From Cydia pomonella (lineage: Eukaryota; Arthropoda; Insecta; Lepidoptera; Tortricidae): a stretch of 64,000 nucleotides of DNA. The number at the start of each line of letters is the position of its first letter. Position 1 is the stretch's first letter. The stretch lies in NCBI RefSeq assembly GCF_033807575.1, contig NC_084725.1:5305001-5369000 (forward strand), given 5' to 3'. The notes under the pieces are model-generated. The model had not been told where the DNA came from and made no database searches. It saw only the letters and a list, made by a program, of their open reading frames with translations. Positions 33,001-43,112 of the stretch are shown one piece after another. A program made the position numbers and the translations under genes.

Positions 33001-33865
33001 ATTTGGTTCCATTAATATCCACATTTGCTCTAATCGGTTCACAGTAATCCTCCGCGCAGACATAAATTCCATTCATCATGTCTTCCTGGTCAGAGTTGGA
33101 GTCGCATGAACACTTGTCATCCGTCAGATGGACCTTACCTAGTTTCTTATTGCAAGCCGAAGCAATATGCCCATGTCGCTTACAATAATAACACTGAGCC
33201 TTACTGAAAGGGCACCGCTCATTCGGTTTGTGAACCCGGGCACAATGTTTGCAATTCACTATTGACTGTATTTTATCAATTTCCATCTGGTCACTTTCGT
33301 TATGTGGAGTTTGCTTAGATGTACTAGCACGCGCTTCAGGGTACAAGTCTGGGAACGTCGCCTGGTAGTTAAGACAATACTGAACGGCCCCCGTATACGT
33401 GAGGTCCTTGGTCTTCAACAATTCGCGGCGCAGGCGCTCGTCGCGCACCCCCAGTACTAGTCTATCTCTCAACTGTCGCTTAAGATCGGCAAAGTTACAT
33501 TTAGCACCGAGTAAACTTATCGCGCCGATGAACTCTTGCACGCTCTCTTGTTGTAATTGTATGCGTTTATGAAACTTTCCCGCTTGTAAAATTTCATTTA
33601 CTTCCGGCTCAAAAAACTGATCCAAAACACGGATAATGTCCTCAAATGAAACACTTGTTGGCCTCTGCGGGACCAGAAGTGATGCAATGAGCGAATAAGT
33701 GTCCTTGCCACACTGGGACAGAAACAACGAGCGCGCCCGAGCCGGGTCCTGCGCTACGCCCGCCACGTCCAATGCACATAATAATTGTTCCTTATAATCA
33801 CACCACTTGTCAGTTTTTGGGTTGAATTGTCCGAGAAGCACCACATTTGAAAGATTACTGTTCAT
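30026..33865 (-). CDS. Gag-pol polyprotein of Ty3/gypsy retrotransposon
   Basis: A single 1279-residue frame combines capsid and enzymes for reverse transcription and integration. The first ATG on the element strand is at 33865; an in-frame GTG lies three codons earlier. Gag occupies about residues 1-260, with a zinc-binding CKHC...H...C at about 205-218 and a CCHC knuckle CYYCKRHGHIASAC at 225-238. The aspartic protease active site is DSGA at 294. Reverse transcriptase spans about 420-620, with LLDD at 571-574 instead of the usual YxDD. RNase H residues are near 720, 762 and 787. Integrase has an HHCC finger (H943, H946, C976, C979) and a DDE triad at D1006, D1060 and E1096 (D-35-E). Fused gag-pol without env fits the K02A2.6-like/mag-type group, by recollection. 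No frameshift or stop was seen. Confidence 0.92.
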   Translation of the reverse strand: MNSNLSNVVLLGQFNPKTDKWCDYKEQLLCALDVAGVAQDPARARSLFLSQCGKDTYSLIASLLVPQRPTSVSFEDIIRVLDQFFEPEVNEILQAGKFHKRIQLQQESVQEFIGAISLLGAKCNFADLKRQLRDRLVLGVRDERLRRELLKTKDLTYTGAVQYCLNYQATFPDLYPEARASTSKQTPHNESDQMEIDKIQSIVNCKHCARVHKPNERCPFSKAQCYYCKRHGHIASACNKKLGKVHLTDDKCSCDSNSDQEDMMNGIYVCAEDYCEPIRANVDINGTKLLMEIDSGASRSIISEETFKKLWFNPPPLNTTNVKLVTWSRAPLRVLGLLHVRVVLGDKEAQCELLVVAGCGPSLLGRNWFKKLGLQVDGVGWSEEEVAEWKNKYPDLFMEGLGEYTGPPVSLHVRPGTAPRFMKARPVPFPLKQQVEDELRQMIKDGVLTPIKYSKWATPLRIVKKDNGSLRICGDYRSTVNASIDADSYPLPTSTEAFVKLSGGSIFSKLDLKQAYTQLKVDDDTATLLTLNTPIGLMKVNRLAYGVSAAPGIFQRLMSTTLADMEGVACLLDDVAVTGRNMEEHNQRLNAVLKKLQDLGFRLNVNKCVFASRSITFLGHMLDAEGLHPTPDKVEEIQGKPAPTNKETLRAFLGLYTYYEKFLPDKATLLEPLYRLLEGKSPWTWGEKEQAAFNKAKNLLSSDCTLVGYDLNKDLLLVCDSSDYGLGAALVHIMEDGSERPVMMASRTLQPHERRYGQIDKEALAIMFGLTKYHQFLAGRKFCIITDHKPLVGLFNPEKPIPDQISPRMLRWSLKLNGYSYSIKYRPGKLIGNADALSRWTEPETSSVNPNVDCLGEVLLLEEQPLGWNLDVKAIAEETKKDQMLQKVLFNVLHGWPRSNTDPEMQPYWIRRDALSHNKDCLLWCNRVVIPTSLHKKVLKLLHAPHAGIVQTKAYARGYLWWAGMDKDIEKVVAECEDCQSVRNNPPKDPQIWIMPDKPWSRVHIDFAGPFQGKTFLLLIDSYSKWIEAEIVASMSSDTIITILRRIFASQGLPDVLVSDNGKTFTSEDFNSFLRRNHIRHIFTPPYHPATNGQIERAVQTFKNKLKKMAATNMPWSEKLAKALYALRTVPNSSTNKTPAEMLNGRKYRTAISSLHPESTPSRAEQQLEQAAQRPCVRAFHLHQPVLVRMYTPGTKWAKGEIEAIEGPSTYVARTEDGELHRRHADQIIARALRQPVEAPTGDQQPLEFGSQSTTEEDPPIEIPPPELWPDIIGIPNDY

Positions 33866-33877
33866 TTTGCACACAAA

Positions 33878-33883
33878 TTACAT
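33878..33883 (-). promoter_or_regulatory. Start-stop mini-uORF in the gag-pol leader
   Basis: ATGTAA on the element strand, a start codon followed at once by stop, 12 bases before the gag-pol ATG. Such elements can stall ribosomes or favour reinitiation. That role is inferred here. Confidence 0.5.
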
Positions 33884-33890
33884 TAATTTA

Positions 33891-33903
33891 CCATAGTCGC
33901 CAA
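33891..33903 (-). promoter_or_regulatory. Primer-binding site
   Basis: TTGGCGACTATGG follows the 5' LTR directly on the element strand. The TGG start matches a tRNA CCA end. The priming tRNA was not determined. Confidence 0.7.
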
Positions 33904-34011
33904 TAAAAGATACAACGCCATTGAGGTCAGAAGCAAAACTCTTTTATTTCCAAACTACCTTCAGCTGTCATTACAATTCAATCCTGCAAGTACCCATCTA
34001 AATACATAACA
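33904..34011 (-). repeat. 5' LTR of the gypsy element
   Basis: Identical to 29856-29963 over all 108 bases. It should carry the pol II promoter. No strong TATA box stands out. Confidence 0.9.
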
Positions 34012-34129
34012 CACATATTGTTAAAGTTTTCAGTGCGACAAAATTTGTATGAATGTTATGCAAAAGATCTAGAAAAATAGTAAAATGTGCATCCTCAAGC
34101 AAAAACTTGTAATAAGAATAATAAGTTCT

Positions 34130-34320
34130 GTACCCCTAGTGTAAATAATTTCGATTTCGAAACGTGACGTACGCGTTTGCGTTAAGTCTCATTTTGTATG
34201 GGTTTTTGAACAGCGCGCCAAGCGGGACGTTTTGGAAAGTCAAAAATCTCATACAAAATGACACTTAACGCAAACGCGTACGTCACGTTTCGCTGTCGAA
34301 AATATTTACACTAGGGGTAC
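34130..34320. mobile_element. Inverted-repeat MITE, 191 bp
   Basis: Arms of about 70 bp start GTACCCCTAGTGTAAATA on one side and its complement on the other. Both contain AACGTGACGTACGCGTTTGC. A TA next to CCCCTAG at both ends suggests a Tc1/mariner-type target, though this is not proven. It starts 119 bp beyond the gypsy LTR. Confidence 0.8.
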
Positions 34321-34760
34321 TGGTCCGGCAAAACGAAAAAGTTTGCAGCGTTCCCAGTTTGAAATAATACTTACTGAGTAATTTTACGCTGTTCAATTTT
34401 TTACAATTCAGATTCAGCTTGCTTTCATATTATGAAATATAATAATTGTAACTGTAATATACTATATATATAAACTGTAAAATAGTAAAGTATTTGCGAT
34501 TTTAAGGAAAGACATACAACTATACGACCACAAATACAATAATGTGTGTTGTAGAATTCAATTACTTACTTACTATCACCCGGCACGATGAATTGGATCA
34601 ATGTCTCGTTCCATCAACATAATACCTACTGCTCGCCTTAAGTATATGTAGATAGGTCATTCACAGGCATTTTGGCTAAAACTATGCCGCCACCCGCTTG
34701 TCTTTGTACCGACAAAAATCACGACCAGAAAGACTCCATCCTTTCATAATTTTCCGCGAT
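34321..34760. other. Non-coding, no feature recognised
   Basis: No exon or repeat was identified. Confidence 0.4.
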
Positions 34761-34978
34761 TGACATATATCTAAGGACGGGCCTTACGGGCACTAAGAAT
34801 GGTGCTAGTTCATTGGTGTCACTCGTGCAGTCTAACGCAACTAGTTGCACCAATTGCGCACGTGATCCGAACGCATCAACGAATCGCGTTGTGGCTGTAG
34901 ACTGCACGATTGGCTCGAATTCGTGTGCGATTCTTAATATTCTTATTGCCCGTAAAGCCCGTCTGTAGATATATGTCT
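34761..34978. mobile_element. MITE family F, copy 2
   Basis: 218 bp. Both ends carry the TGACATATATCTAAGGACGG-type repeat (the right end diverged), with the GACTGCACGATTGGCTCG core. Confidence 0.75.
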
Positions 34979-35096
34979 TCCTCGCGTTGTGCCGGCTGAG
35001 CTAAAAAGCCGACAGTTGGCATGATAAAGTTGATGGATAACTTAGCATTAAATTCAACAGTATACAGATTACTGCAAGTTATTAAGAGGGAAGAAT

Positions 35097-35355
35097 AGCT
35101 TTGCGGTCGTAACGAAATAACGGTACAGAAAACGGTTTCCACTGACTAAATCTTAACAAATCACTGATTTTTATTTCGACCGCTTCAGCATAATATGTAT
35201 ATTCTAGGTTAATAAGTTACGCTTTTAAAAAAATGTATAGCAAATTTTGAAAAAAAAAGGAAAACCTATAACTATACTAAAAAAATCACGGAAAATGGAA
35301 AATATTTAGAAGTGGAAAAACATTTTCTGTTTTTGTATGGGCAAATACGTGGTAT
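35097..35355. repeat. Diverged direct repeat J, copy 2
   Basis: Partner of 28946-29210. It has about a 30-base insertion around TTCTAGGTTAATAAGTTACG. Confidence 0.6.
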
Positions 35356-36194
35356 AATTGACTTTTAAGGAAGCTGCCATACGCACCACGTCCCCGAAAA
35401 TGTGCATTTTTTGGGGAATGTCCTATGGGTCTGCCTGAGTCTGTTATCCTTTCAAGAACAAAAATTGCACCATGATTATTTCTACGCGCATGTGACCCAG
35501 ATCGGTATTAAATTATCTTAATAAATAATTCTCGCCATTGTCACGATCGTAATATCACGAACCAATAAAGACGGGTATATCCGTCGCGGCTATAAATGGC
35601 GAAACAGGTCACGGCGGCGCTGAACGCGAATAGCCGGCGAATCGATAGCTTAACCCAGACTTAGCTCAGCTTGGCTGAAGCCTGGCTATGTACGTATGTA
35701 CCTACAATCTAGTATAGGTAAATTATGAAATTAGCTCCTCTATTATACAACGTGCCCACGAGGAACCCGAAAGATTATAACCGTATATTCCTGGCCATAT
35801 TTAAATACTAAAATGTCCTATAAATTTTCTGCCTGATTAGTTTCAGAGTTAATACTAATTATATAAAAAATATTTTTTTTATTGTTGCTTAGTCTAAAAC
35901 ACTTTTTTTATGGCGATCTTGCCACCACGTGGCCTAGTCCAAATATGCTGACTATCAAAGACTGAGAAGTAACACTATGCAAAGATTACGTTTAATTTTA
36001 TTTAATTTTTTATATTTATTACGTACATGGAAATCCTACAGCTTTAGCTAATATAGAAAAGATATTGGTTACAATATACATCTAATGTTCGCTAACCATC
36101 GGCCCCATCTCAGTTCGTTTGCCTTGCCTCCTATATCATGAAATTCATGAAAAAAAAACATCAATTTGCAGTATAAGTTGTTCGATTTGAAGAT
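35356..36194. other. Non-coding, no feature recognised
   Basis: A TATAAATGG at about 35590 is followed by a short open frame, but it has neither a supported transcript nor a domain. Confidence 0.4.
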
Positions 36195-36572
36195 GGCCCT
36201 GAGCGGCTAATCTTTTGTTTATTGTTAACTAAAACCGCGCGTGCCACTACCTGCAAAAAAGGGTCGTATAATTCTAATTGGCACCTGAGCGCGGGCTAAT
36301 CCAACGCTCAAAAAACCAGTGTACCTACACTCTCCGATAACTCGCCTTTGTTCCGCATATCGAGGACACATTTTAGACTGGTTCGGTAGCGTTCGACTCG
36401 CCGGCACTCTGTAACCGTAGAGGGACCACACAAGAAATCGCAAATTATTTTTATTTCAATAAACATTGGAGGTGTAGTACAATACCGGTTAAAGTGACCG
36501 GACCCTTTTTTTGCAGGTAGTGGCACGCGCGGTTTTAGTTAATAATAGACAAAGGATAAGCCGTTCGGGGCC
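36195..36572. mobile_element. 378-bp element with about 70-bp terminal inverted repeats
   Basis: Left arm 36195-36265 and right arm 36501-36572 are reverse complements with a few mismatches. They share AAAACCGCGCGTGCCACTAC and CTGCAAAAAAGGGTC. There is no coding capacity, and the target duplication is unclear. Confidence 0.8.
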
Positions 36573-38154
36573 AGCTACAAATCTAACGACTATACCTACG
36601 ACTTCTGACATATTTCATCGGTTATATTATATTAATGTCAATAATATGTTTATCCTATTCTACCACCGGGTTGAAAATTAGTCACGTTACTTCATTATTG
36701 GTAAAAGATCCGTAACCTATTGAATATGTAACGGGTATAGTATGTGACTTGAAACTCCAAAGGATTCAATTTTATGTGGAGGGCACGCGTGACGCATAGT
36801 TAGAAAATTCAAGAAAAATACATAAATACTTTAGTTATGAAGAAAACTTCATGCTCACATTCCTATACTTATAGGGAAAGATAAAATTTTATTTGCGAAG
36901 ATTTAAAATTAGGTACTTTAAAGTACTACACTATAAATTTTTTATACAAGAGTCCTATGGACAGTAAGTACTTCATAGTTCAAAAACATGGACTACCTAT
37001 AAGTCTATGAAGTCAGATAGACCTCCTAAATGGCAAGAAATAACTCTCCGTCATGAACAGAAGACAAAAGTAGAAACGCCACTTTATTAGTTTTTTTTTA
37101 AGTATTATTGGCAAGTCATTATTTTATGCCACAATGGCCGGTTTGAATAAAAAAGTAAAAACTCCACAGACACGAACAATTTTAAATCCTTGGTTGGGAG
37201 ATATCTCATTTCTCGCGGTTGACAAAGGTGTCAGAGAAGGAGAAGATGACACTAGGCTTGCTTTATTACTTATTAGTCTTCTTACGATTAAATATATCTT
37301 GCGGTAAGATATAGATTTAGTTATAAAGGCCTTTATTTAAATTGTTATTCGAGTAGAATTTATATAGATCATGTCATTCACGAGGACGGCTTGACTCGTA
37401 TTGTCATGTCATTAAAGGTCAGATTTGACAAATCTGCTCGTCATCATGGATGATATGAACCTATACTCGTACCTAGTACAGTCAGGATCAATAGTAACGG
37501 ATGAAACAACGCGACAAAAGTATTTGAAATCTCTTTCAGATAAATTTTCCAAATATAGATAAATTTCTAAAATTCACGTTCCAAAGTATATATTTTACAG
37601 TCTCAGTTGTTCTACATTGAAGACATGACTTTTTGTTAAGCTGTTACAGAATGGTAGGTACTTATGAAGCGTTATTTGATTTGAGTTAAAGCACGAAGAA
37701 AAACTGATGTTCTCGTAGTTTAAATAAAACGACCTTAAGCAAAAACAAATGAAGAATTTATTTATTGAATTATAATCCGGAGGTGAGAGTTTATATTAAA
37801 AGAAATACGATTATAGGTTTGAAATACAATTGATTACAACATGTAATTTTTTTTAAATAGTATTAAATCTACATTTCACAATATCAGAGTTCACACGTTT
37901 CAAAGTGAACTATGACATTTAAACCTCGCCCGGGAAATAGCTCCTTCCCGGCGACTGACAAAGATGTCTGGCGTCGAGACGTTTAGATGGCACTGCCGGC
38001 AACGTCTCCCCTTTTGAGTTCCACAAGCTTATTTAAAGAGACAGAGCAAACATGGAAGAAACTGCTCAATGCATCATTGCGTTTTCCTAGGGTTGTTCCG
38101 ACAATTTGCCACAGCTTCCTTTAGCTTTAGTTTTTTTTAAAGCGTGTCATCTTA
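36573..38154. other. Non-coding, one dispersed repeat
   Basis: Positions 37478-37545 match the repeat at 943-990 (TACAGTCAGGATCAATAGTA). Nothing else was recognised. Confidence 0.4.
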
Positions 38155-38215
38155 ACTTCCAACCTTGACGGAAACTATGCTTCATTGGGACTGGTCCGGT
38201 TTACTTACAATATTA
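38155..38215 (-). repeat. SINE family E fragment
   Basis: Short diverged match to the middle of 48460-48764 (CTTCCAACC, TTGGGACTGGTCCGGTTT). Confidence 0.4.
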
Positions 38216-38813
38216 AAAAAAATACCATCATATAATACACTGAGCATAGACCTTCAAATTATACCCTCATTTCACATTCTGCAAAGCAATTTGATAGATA
38301 TTTCCTCGCTTACGTCTGTTCGGTAGAATAATCAGGAAAATCATACTTTTAAATGTTAGTTGTAAACTTTAAGGAATGTAAGACAAATAATTGAATAAAT
38401 GCATAAATTATGATTATAATTATCATTCATAGTAACATACAATATTTTTATAGACAGATATACCTATAGTCCAAAGGGTTCGTACTAAGTACAAGCAAGA
38501 TAGCCCAGTACAAGTGGCATTGATATTCGCAGATTTATCAGATTTTGTGTGTTTTTCGCTGAATAGTTCCTAAAACTATAAATTGATTTCAAGATCAAGA
38601 CAGCCTACCTATAGACTATTCTGCAATCAATGTTGTCAAGAAACAAGTCGATACTTTAAAACAAAGCTTTTTCAAAGTCACTTGCAATTTTTCTGCCCAC
38701 GTAACTTTGACTTTGAATCCACGCTGGACAGACAAAGCAGTCTGTATTCTTTGTTCCCATTTTTCTCATTAGCTCCGGCTCTCGTTCAGGAAAACTTATT
38801 TCACATAGGTTGG
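38216..38813. other. Non-coding, no feature recognised
   Basis: The frame at 38583-38903 has no ATG-supported domain and runs into the hAT-like element. Confidence 0.35.
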
Positions 38814-38821
38814 ATAATGAG

Positions 38822-39280
38822 TAGTGTTGGTAGGAACTCGAGGCTTTTGAGTCTATATTTAAAACACTTTTTTTTACGATATCATCGCTTAAAAAACTTC
38901 TGAATCTTTTATGTCCCGAGTCGAGAGTTCAAGACCTTTATTGAGTGTTTTTAAGTGCAACTCAAAAAGACTCGAGCCTCCGAATAAGGACTCAACTAAC
39001 AATTTTATAGGATTTATTGAAATGACAGTAAATAAAATAGGCGTTATTGTATGATATTGTGTATCTTATACATCAATTTGACACGAACACAATTGTATTT
39101 TTTGTTCGTAAATAAATTGAAAGTTATCGGAAAAAGGACTCAAATATTTACAAAAGACTCGGGTTTCTAACAAGTTAAGAAAGACCCGAGCTTTGACTCA
39201 CTTATAAAAAATTGAGTTGTTTTAAATTGAGTCGAGTCTTAAAGTAGAGGACTCAAAAGACTCGAGACTTGACCACACTA
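38822..39280. mobile_element. hAT-like MITE, 459 bp
   Basis: Ends TAGTGTTGGTAGGAACTCGA and the complement of CTCGAGACTTGACCACACTA form imperfect inverted repeats. They are flanked by ATAATGAG (38814-38821) and GTAATGAG (39281-39288), an 8-bp duplication with one difference. The interior is rich in AAGACTCGAG-type motifs in both orientations. There is no transposase. Confidence 0.75.
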
Positions 39281-39496
39281 GTAATGAGTTGGTTTCATTT
39301 CAAGTAATTACCCGACTGCCAACGGGAGGAGGGTAATGTTTTTGGAGTGTATATATGTCTGTTTCTTTGTGGCCTCCTGTAGCCTAAACGGCTTGATGGA
39401 TTTTGATGTATGAGGTATCGTTAGATTCGTCTTTATCACGGGAGTGCCATAAAATGCTTTTGGGGGTAACTAAAAAGTTAAAAATAAATTAAAAAA

Positions 39497-39735
39497 TATT
39501 ATTAAAAAACAAAAAACCCGACTGCACACTAAAAAAGAGGAAAACATGCCCCAAAAGAATATTGTTGTTGATGGTAAGTATCGCAGGCGGGGAACAACAA
39601 CCTAAACAACCTAAATGACTATAAGTAACCCTCTGTTGGTCCCCGCCTGCGATACTTACCATCAACAACAATATTCTTGTGGGGCTTGTTTTCCTCTTTT
39701 TTAGTGTGCAGTCGGGTTTTTTGTTTTTTATAATA
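39497..39735. mobile_element. Long-hairpin MITE, arms of about 100 bp
   Basis: Left arm to about 39598 and right arm from about 39635 are near-perfect complements. They include CCCGACTGCACACTAAAAAA and GATGGTAAGTATCGCAGGCG, with a loop of about 36 bases. Confidence 0.85.
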
Positions 39736-40213
39736 ATTAATATTGTAAATCGAACTTAGCCATTTCAGATTCACTTTATACTTTAGCATGAACCAACCCT
39801 ATTTTATAGATATATAATATATCTTAGAAGATTAGGCTCGAAGTATTAAGATTTAATATTATTACACAGCGTAGGTACATACCACGTTCACTACGGACTC
39901 ATGCTGATATTAGGCGATCAAGTCATCATCCATCGTAATATCTATGTGCAAACTTTAATAACACATTTTCAAGAAGCTTAGACAATTAAGTTAACAATAG
40001 GTACAAATAGACAAATAAGCAATGATACACAACATAACATGTGCGAGGCCCTTTATTGGTCATATGAAAACTGATCACAACCCCGAATATCATCGACAAA
40101 TGTCGATTTCGACGAATCTATTCACTCAAACTCAATAGCACAGATGACTTGACGATAAATAACATGGGGAAAGTATCGGAAAGACCATCGAAAGCTCCCC
40201 TTTCGACAGTATT
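39736..40213. other. Non-coding, no feature recognised
   Basis: No exon or repeat was identified. Confidence 0.4.
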
Positions 40214-40354
40214 CCACACGTACAATATATCCACCGTAAGTGCATTTGAAAATTCATTCTATTATAAACCTTAGTCCCATGTAATAAAGTACAAATTCTT
40301 ACTGATTTTCAAATGCATTTATGGTGATATGCTAAGTGACGGTACTTAGTGTGG
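40214..40354. mobile_element. Putative small MITE
   Basis: Inverted blocks CCACCGTAAGTGCATTTGAA and TTCAAATGCATTTATGGTG, with outer CCACA / TGTGG. The arms are interrupted. Confidence 0.5.
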
Positions 40355-40620
40355 CAAGACGAAATGACGTCACCTTAGGGGAGTCGGTGAATGATATTTT
40401 ATTATCGATTTGAGTTTTCGAAATGTAGGAAAATGTACTTAACGGAGCGAAATGACATTACGAATTATTTGAAAATGTTTATAGAGCTCCAACTGTGATG
40501 TTCAGTAGGCCTAAGATGGTCGGCTCTTTATCATTCGTCACCATGCCTGTAACGTTTTAACAAGTATTTAAATGGTAAAGTTTTTAATCGCAAAAGGGAC
40601 GGGCATAGTGGCAAGTGATA

Positions 40621-40712
40621 AAAAAGTGGCTGTGACATAATCGGACAGACAGACGGACATGACGAATCTATAAGGGTTCCGTTTTTTGCCATTTGGCTAC
40701 GGAACCCTAAAA
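40621..40712 (-). repeat. SINE family C fragment
   Basis: Reverse orientation: GGACAGACAGACGGACATG, then CATTTGGCTACGGAACCCTA. Confidence 0.65.
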
Positions 40713-42124
40713 ATGGTACCATACTGCCAGCCCTGCTTTTTACTGGTTTTATAACAATTGTAAAAATGTCAGTCTTTATGAACAAATGGTCACATCACTC
40801 ACATAGAATTCTAAGTAATAATCACTTTATCTTTACCACACTACAAATATTTTGCAAGTAAACCTCAAGCACTTTTACGAGTCATAAAAATGAAATGCTC
40901 CAAGTGTTTTCTTAGTTGGTCCTCTATTTCTAGTGTGGCAGCATCCTCGATTCCCGACTCATTTCCTTATTATCTACATACGAACTAAATTCCGGCGTTT
41001 TCCGATTTCCTTCATATAAATCCTATAGTTTAACATATGTATTTATATTTTCATTATATTACATGTACCTACTTTAGTTAGGAAAAAATATATAAAATAA
41101 TAAAGTGATTTTCGGACCTCCCGTGGTATGTACGAGTTCGAAAATGACTGTTTTCCTTTTTCTTAGTTTTTACTTGCTGCCTAATATAATTACATTAATT
41201 ACATAATGTAATAACGACATTAAACATATTTTTTTACGTTATGATGCATAAACAAATAATAAAATCTGAATAATGTTTTTATTGCCGTTTCCGTAAGAAC
41301 GGATGTTTTTTAAGCTTCTAAGTTATGTAAGTAGTATCTTTATATTCAACTTGTTTTAAATGACTGAGTTTTGGGTAGGTAACAAATAATAACTTAAATT
41401 AAACTTTTTCCTATTCCGAAAATCGGTGAAATTTTAAAAATTATTACCTGAATGATCCCTAAACCCTTTTTTACTCGATCAATATTTCAATTAGGCCCGA
41501 TTTAATGACGCCGCGCAATAATCGGTTGAATAAAAGTAAAAACAAAGCATTCACAATCACCCCAGGGCAGCAACCCCCGAACTGGGGTGACGAAATTACC
41601 AAAATCTAAAATCAATCTACCAGTTTAAGTGTAGTCTCTGACTACGCACATTTGTTATGAATCTCGGGATCAAGTTATGCTGGTTTGTGAGAACTGTATA
41701 CGTCTGAGCTCGCGCAACCACAAGTCAAAGCAATTTGAACCTTCTAAACAGCAGTTACAATGCACATTTAAACGACAGCGCCAATGTCATAAGGACTTGC
41801 TAGCGCAAGGCGTGTATTGTGTGCTGCCATTTAAATATGAATCGTAACTACTGTGCACAAGGTTCCTATTAGTTTAATCTAGTAAGACGTGATCGTACGA
41901 AATAGAGTGAATGCATAATTGGTCGCGTGCACATGCACTGTGCCGTGTGAATGCATTAGGCGGAATGTACATTTATTTATGTTGGGCAATCGATTTTTGT
42001 GATGTGAAAAAAAAACATTGAACACACAATCTAACGCCAAATTCTAATTAATTTTAAAGCATACAAGCAGTGCATGGCATCTTTTTACTTAACACTGACG
42101 TCAAAAAAACGCAAGCTGCAGCAA
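40713..42124. other. Non-coding, no gene recognised
   Basis: A 9-bp stem (TCACCCCAG / CTGGGGTGA) lies at about 41558-41592. Nothing else was identified. Confidence 0.4.
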
Positions 42125-42330
42125 TCGGGCTATATAATAATAAGTGGTTGCAGATGCAGAAGGCGGTGGTCTTGGACATGGCGCGGATTGTCTGGTCCGG
42201 CGGTCTCTGTGGCCCTGTCCACCGGCAGCTTGGGCCCTGCCCCGCTGCTGGCGGCACCCTAGGGTTTTTACAATGTATTAATAAGTATGTGTTTTGTATT
42301 ATTTTTGTATGTGTTTTTATATTTTACTTT
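42125..42330 (+). mobile_element. Dong/R4-like LINE 3' end, copy 3
   Basis: Plus-strand copy of the blocks seen at 2244-3080: GCAGATGCAGAAGGCGGT (encoding the MQKAV region), CAGCTTGGGCCCTGCCCC and GGCGGCACCCTAGG. It is preceded by ATAATAATAAG, again a TAA-type site. The two overlapping open frames are not genes. Confidence 0.55.
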
Positions 42331-42404
42331 TATCCATTTTGTAAAAACCTCGTCACCTTAGAAGAAAGATGAATAAAGAGATATTAAATTTTCACGAGGT
42401 TTCT

Positions 42405-42535
42405 GCATGTGTTCCCATATTCACCATACGAACCCAGAGACGACTCAGAAAATACCACTCTGGAGACTAAGGATTTGGAGAGCCGATTCCAAATAGAGAT
42501 GGGAGGCCTGAAGAAGAAGAAGAGTGACAGAGGGA
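42405..42535 (+). repeat. Interspersed repeat family Z, copy 1
   Basis: Shares GGAGACTAAGGA...GGAGAGCCGA and ATGGGA with 45340-45485. Confidence 0.45.
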
Positions 42536-42896
42536 TAAAAAGCGTTTCGCTGTCGATAGCGCAAGCGATTGTCACCTTGGCTAGGCACCTTGCGCTTTTT
42601 TTATGCTGAATATTTATTTAAGTTTGCGAACCGTAAGATGGGGCGGCAAAAGTGATTTTAATGAGTGCGTCATTTTATTCAGTCTGTTTGGACTAAAGCA
42701 CTTAAAAGTGCTTTCCAGCACTTTACGCGTCCAAGTGCCGCTGCATTGAAATGGGGAGTTTTGATGAGAGAAAACGAAGGGTTGACAGTGACTTAAATAT
42801 ATATGCGTAGGGTTGGCATATTATTCGGAACCGATATGGGCGAATACATATTCACATAGTTTTGTTTAGTTAAATATGTGAACTAACTGGTTAAAC

Positions 42897-43112
42897 ATAA
42901 TATATCTAAGGACGGGCCTTACGGGCAATATAGAATGTGGTCAGTACAGCCGTGTCACGCACACGAATTCGAGCCAATCGTGCAGTCTAACGCCACAACG
43001 CGATTGGTTGATGAGTTCGCCTCACGCGCGCGATTTGTTGCAACTAGTTGCGTTAGATTGCGAGTGACATAACTGAACTAGCACCATTCTTAGTGCCCGT
43101 TAGATATATGTC
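42897..43112. mobile_element. MITE family F, copy 3
   Basis: 216 bp. The left end is ATATATCTAAGGACGGGCC. The right end lacks part of the repeat. The core GAATTCGAGCCAATCGTGCA is in reverse orientation to copies 1 and 2. Confidence 0.75.

Larger units (their letters stand above)
29856..34011 (-). mobile_element. Intact Ty3/gypsy LTR retrotransposon, 4156 bp
   Basis: Two 108-bp LTRs, identical base for base, enclose one gag-pol frame read on the minus strand. The flanking 5-bp duplication CACAT (29851-29855 and 34012-34016) marks the insertion. The 3' LTR is preceded by a purine tract and the 5' LTR is followed by a TGG-starting primer-binding site. There is no env frame. Identical LTRs and an unbroken frame imply a recent insertion and possible competence. 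Confidence 0.93.

Noticed and set aside
30131..33047. Several plus-strand frames across the gypsy element
   Set aside because: Antisense shadows of the intact gag-pol frame.
35585..35670. TATAAATGG followed by a 20-codon frame
   Set aside because: The ATG is inside the TATA-like box, so it could not be in a transcript started from it. No other support.
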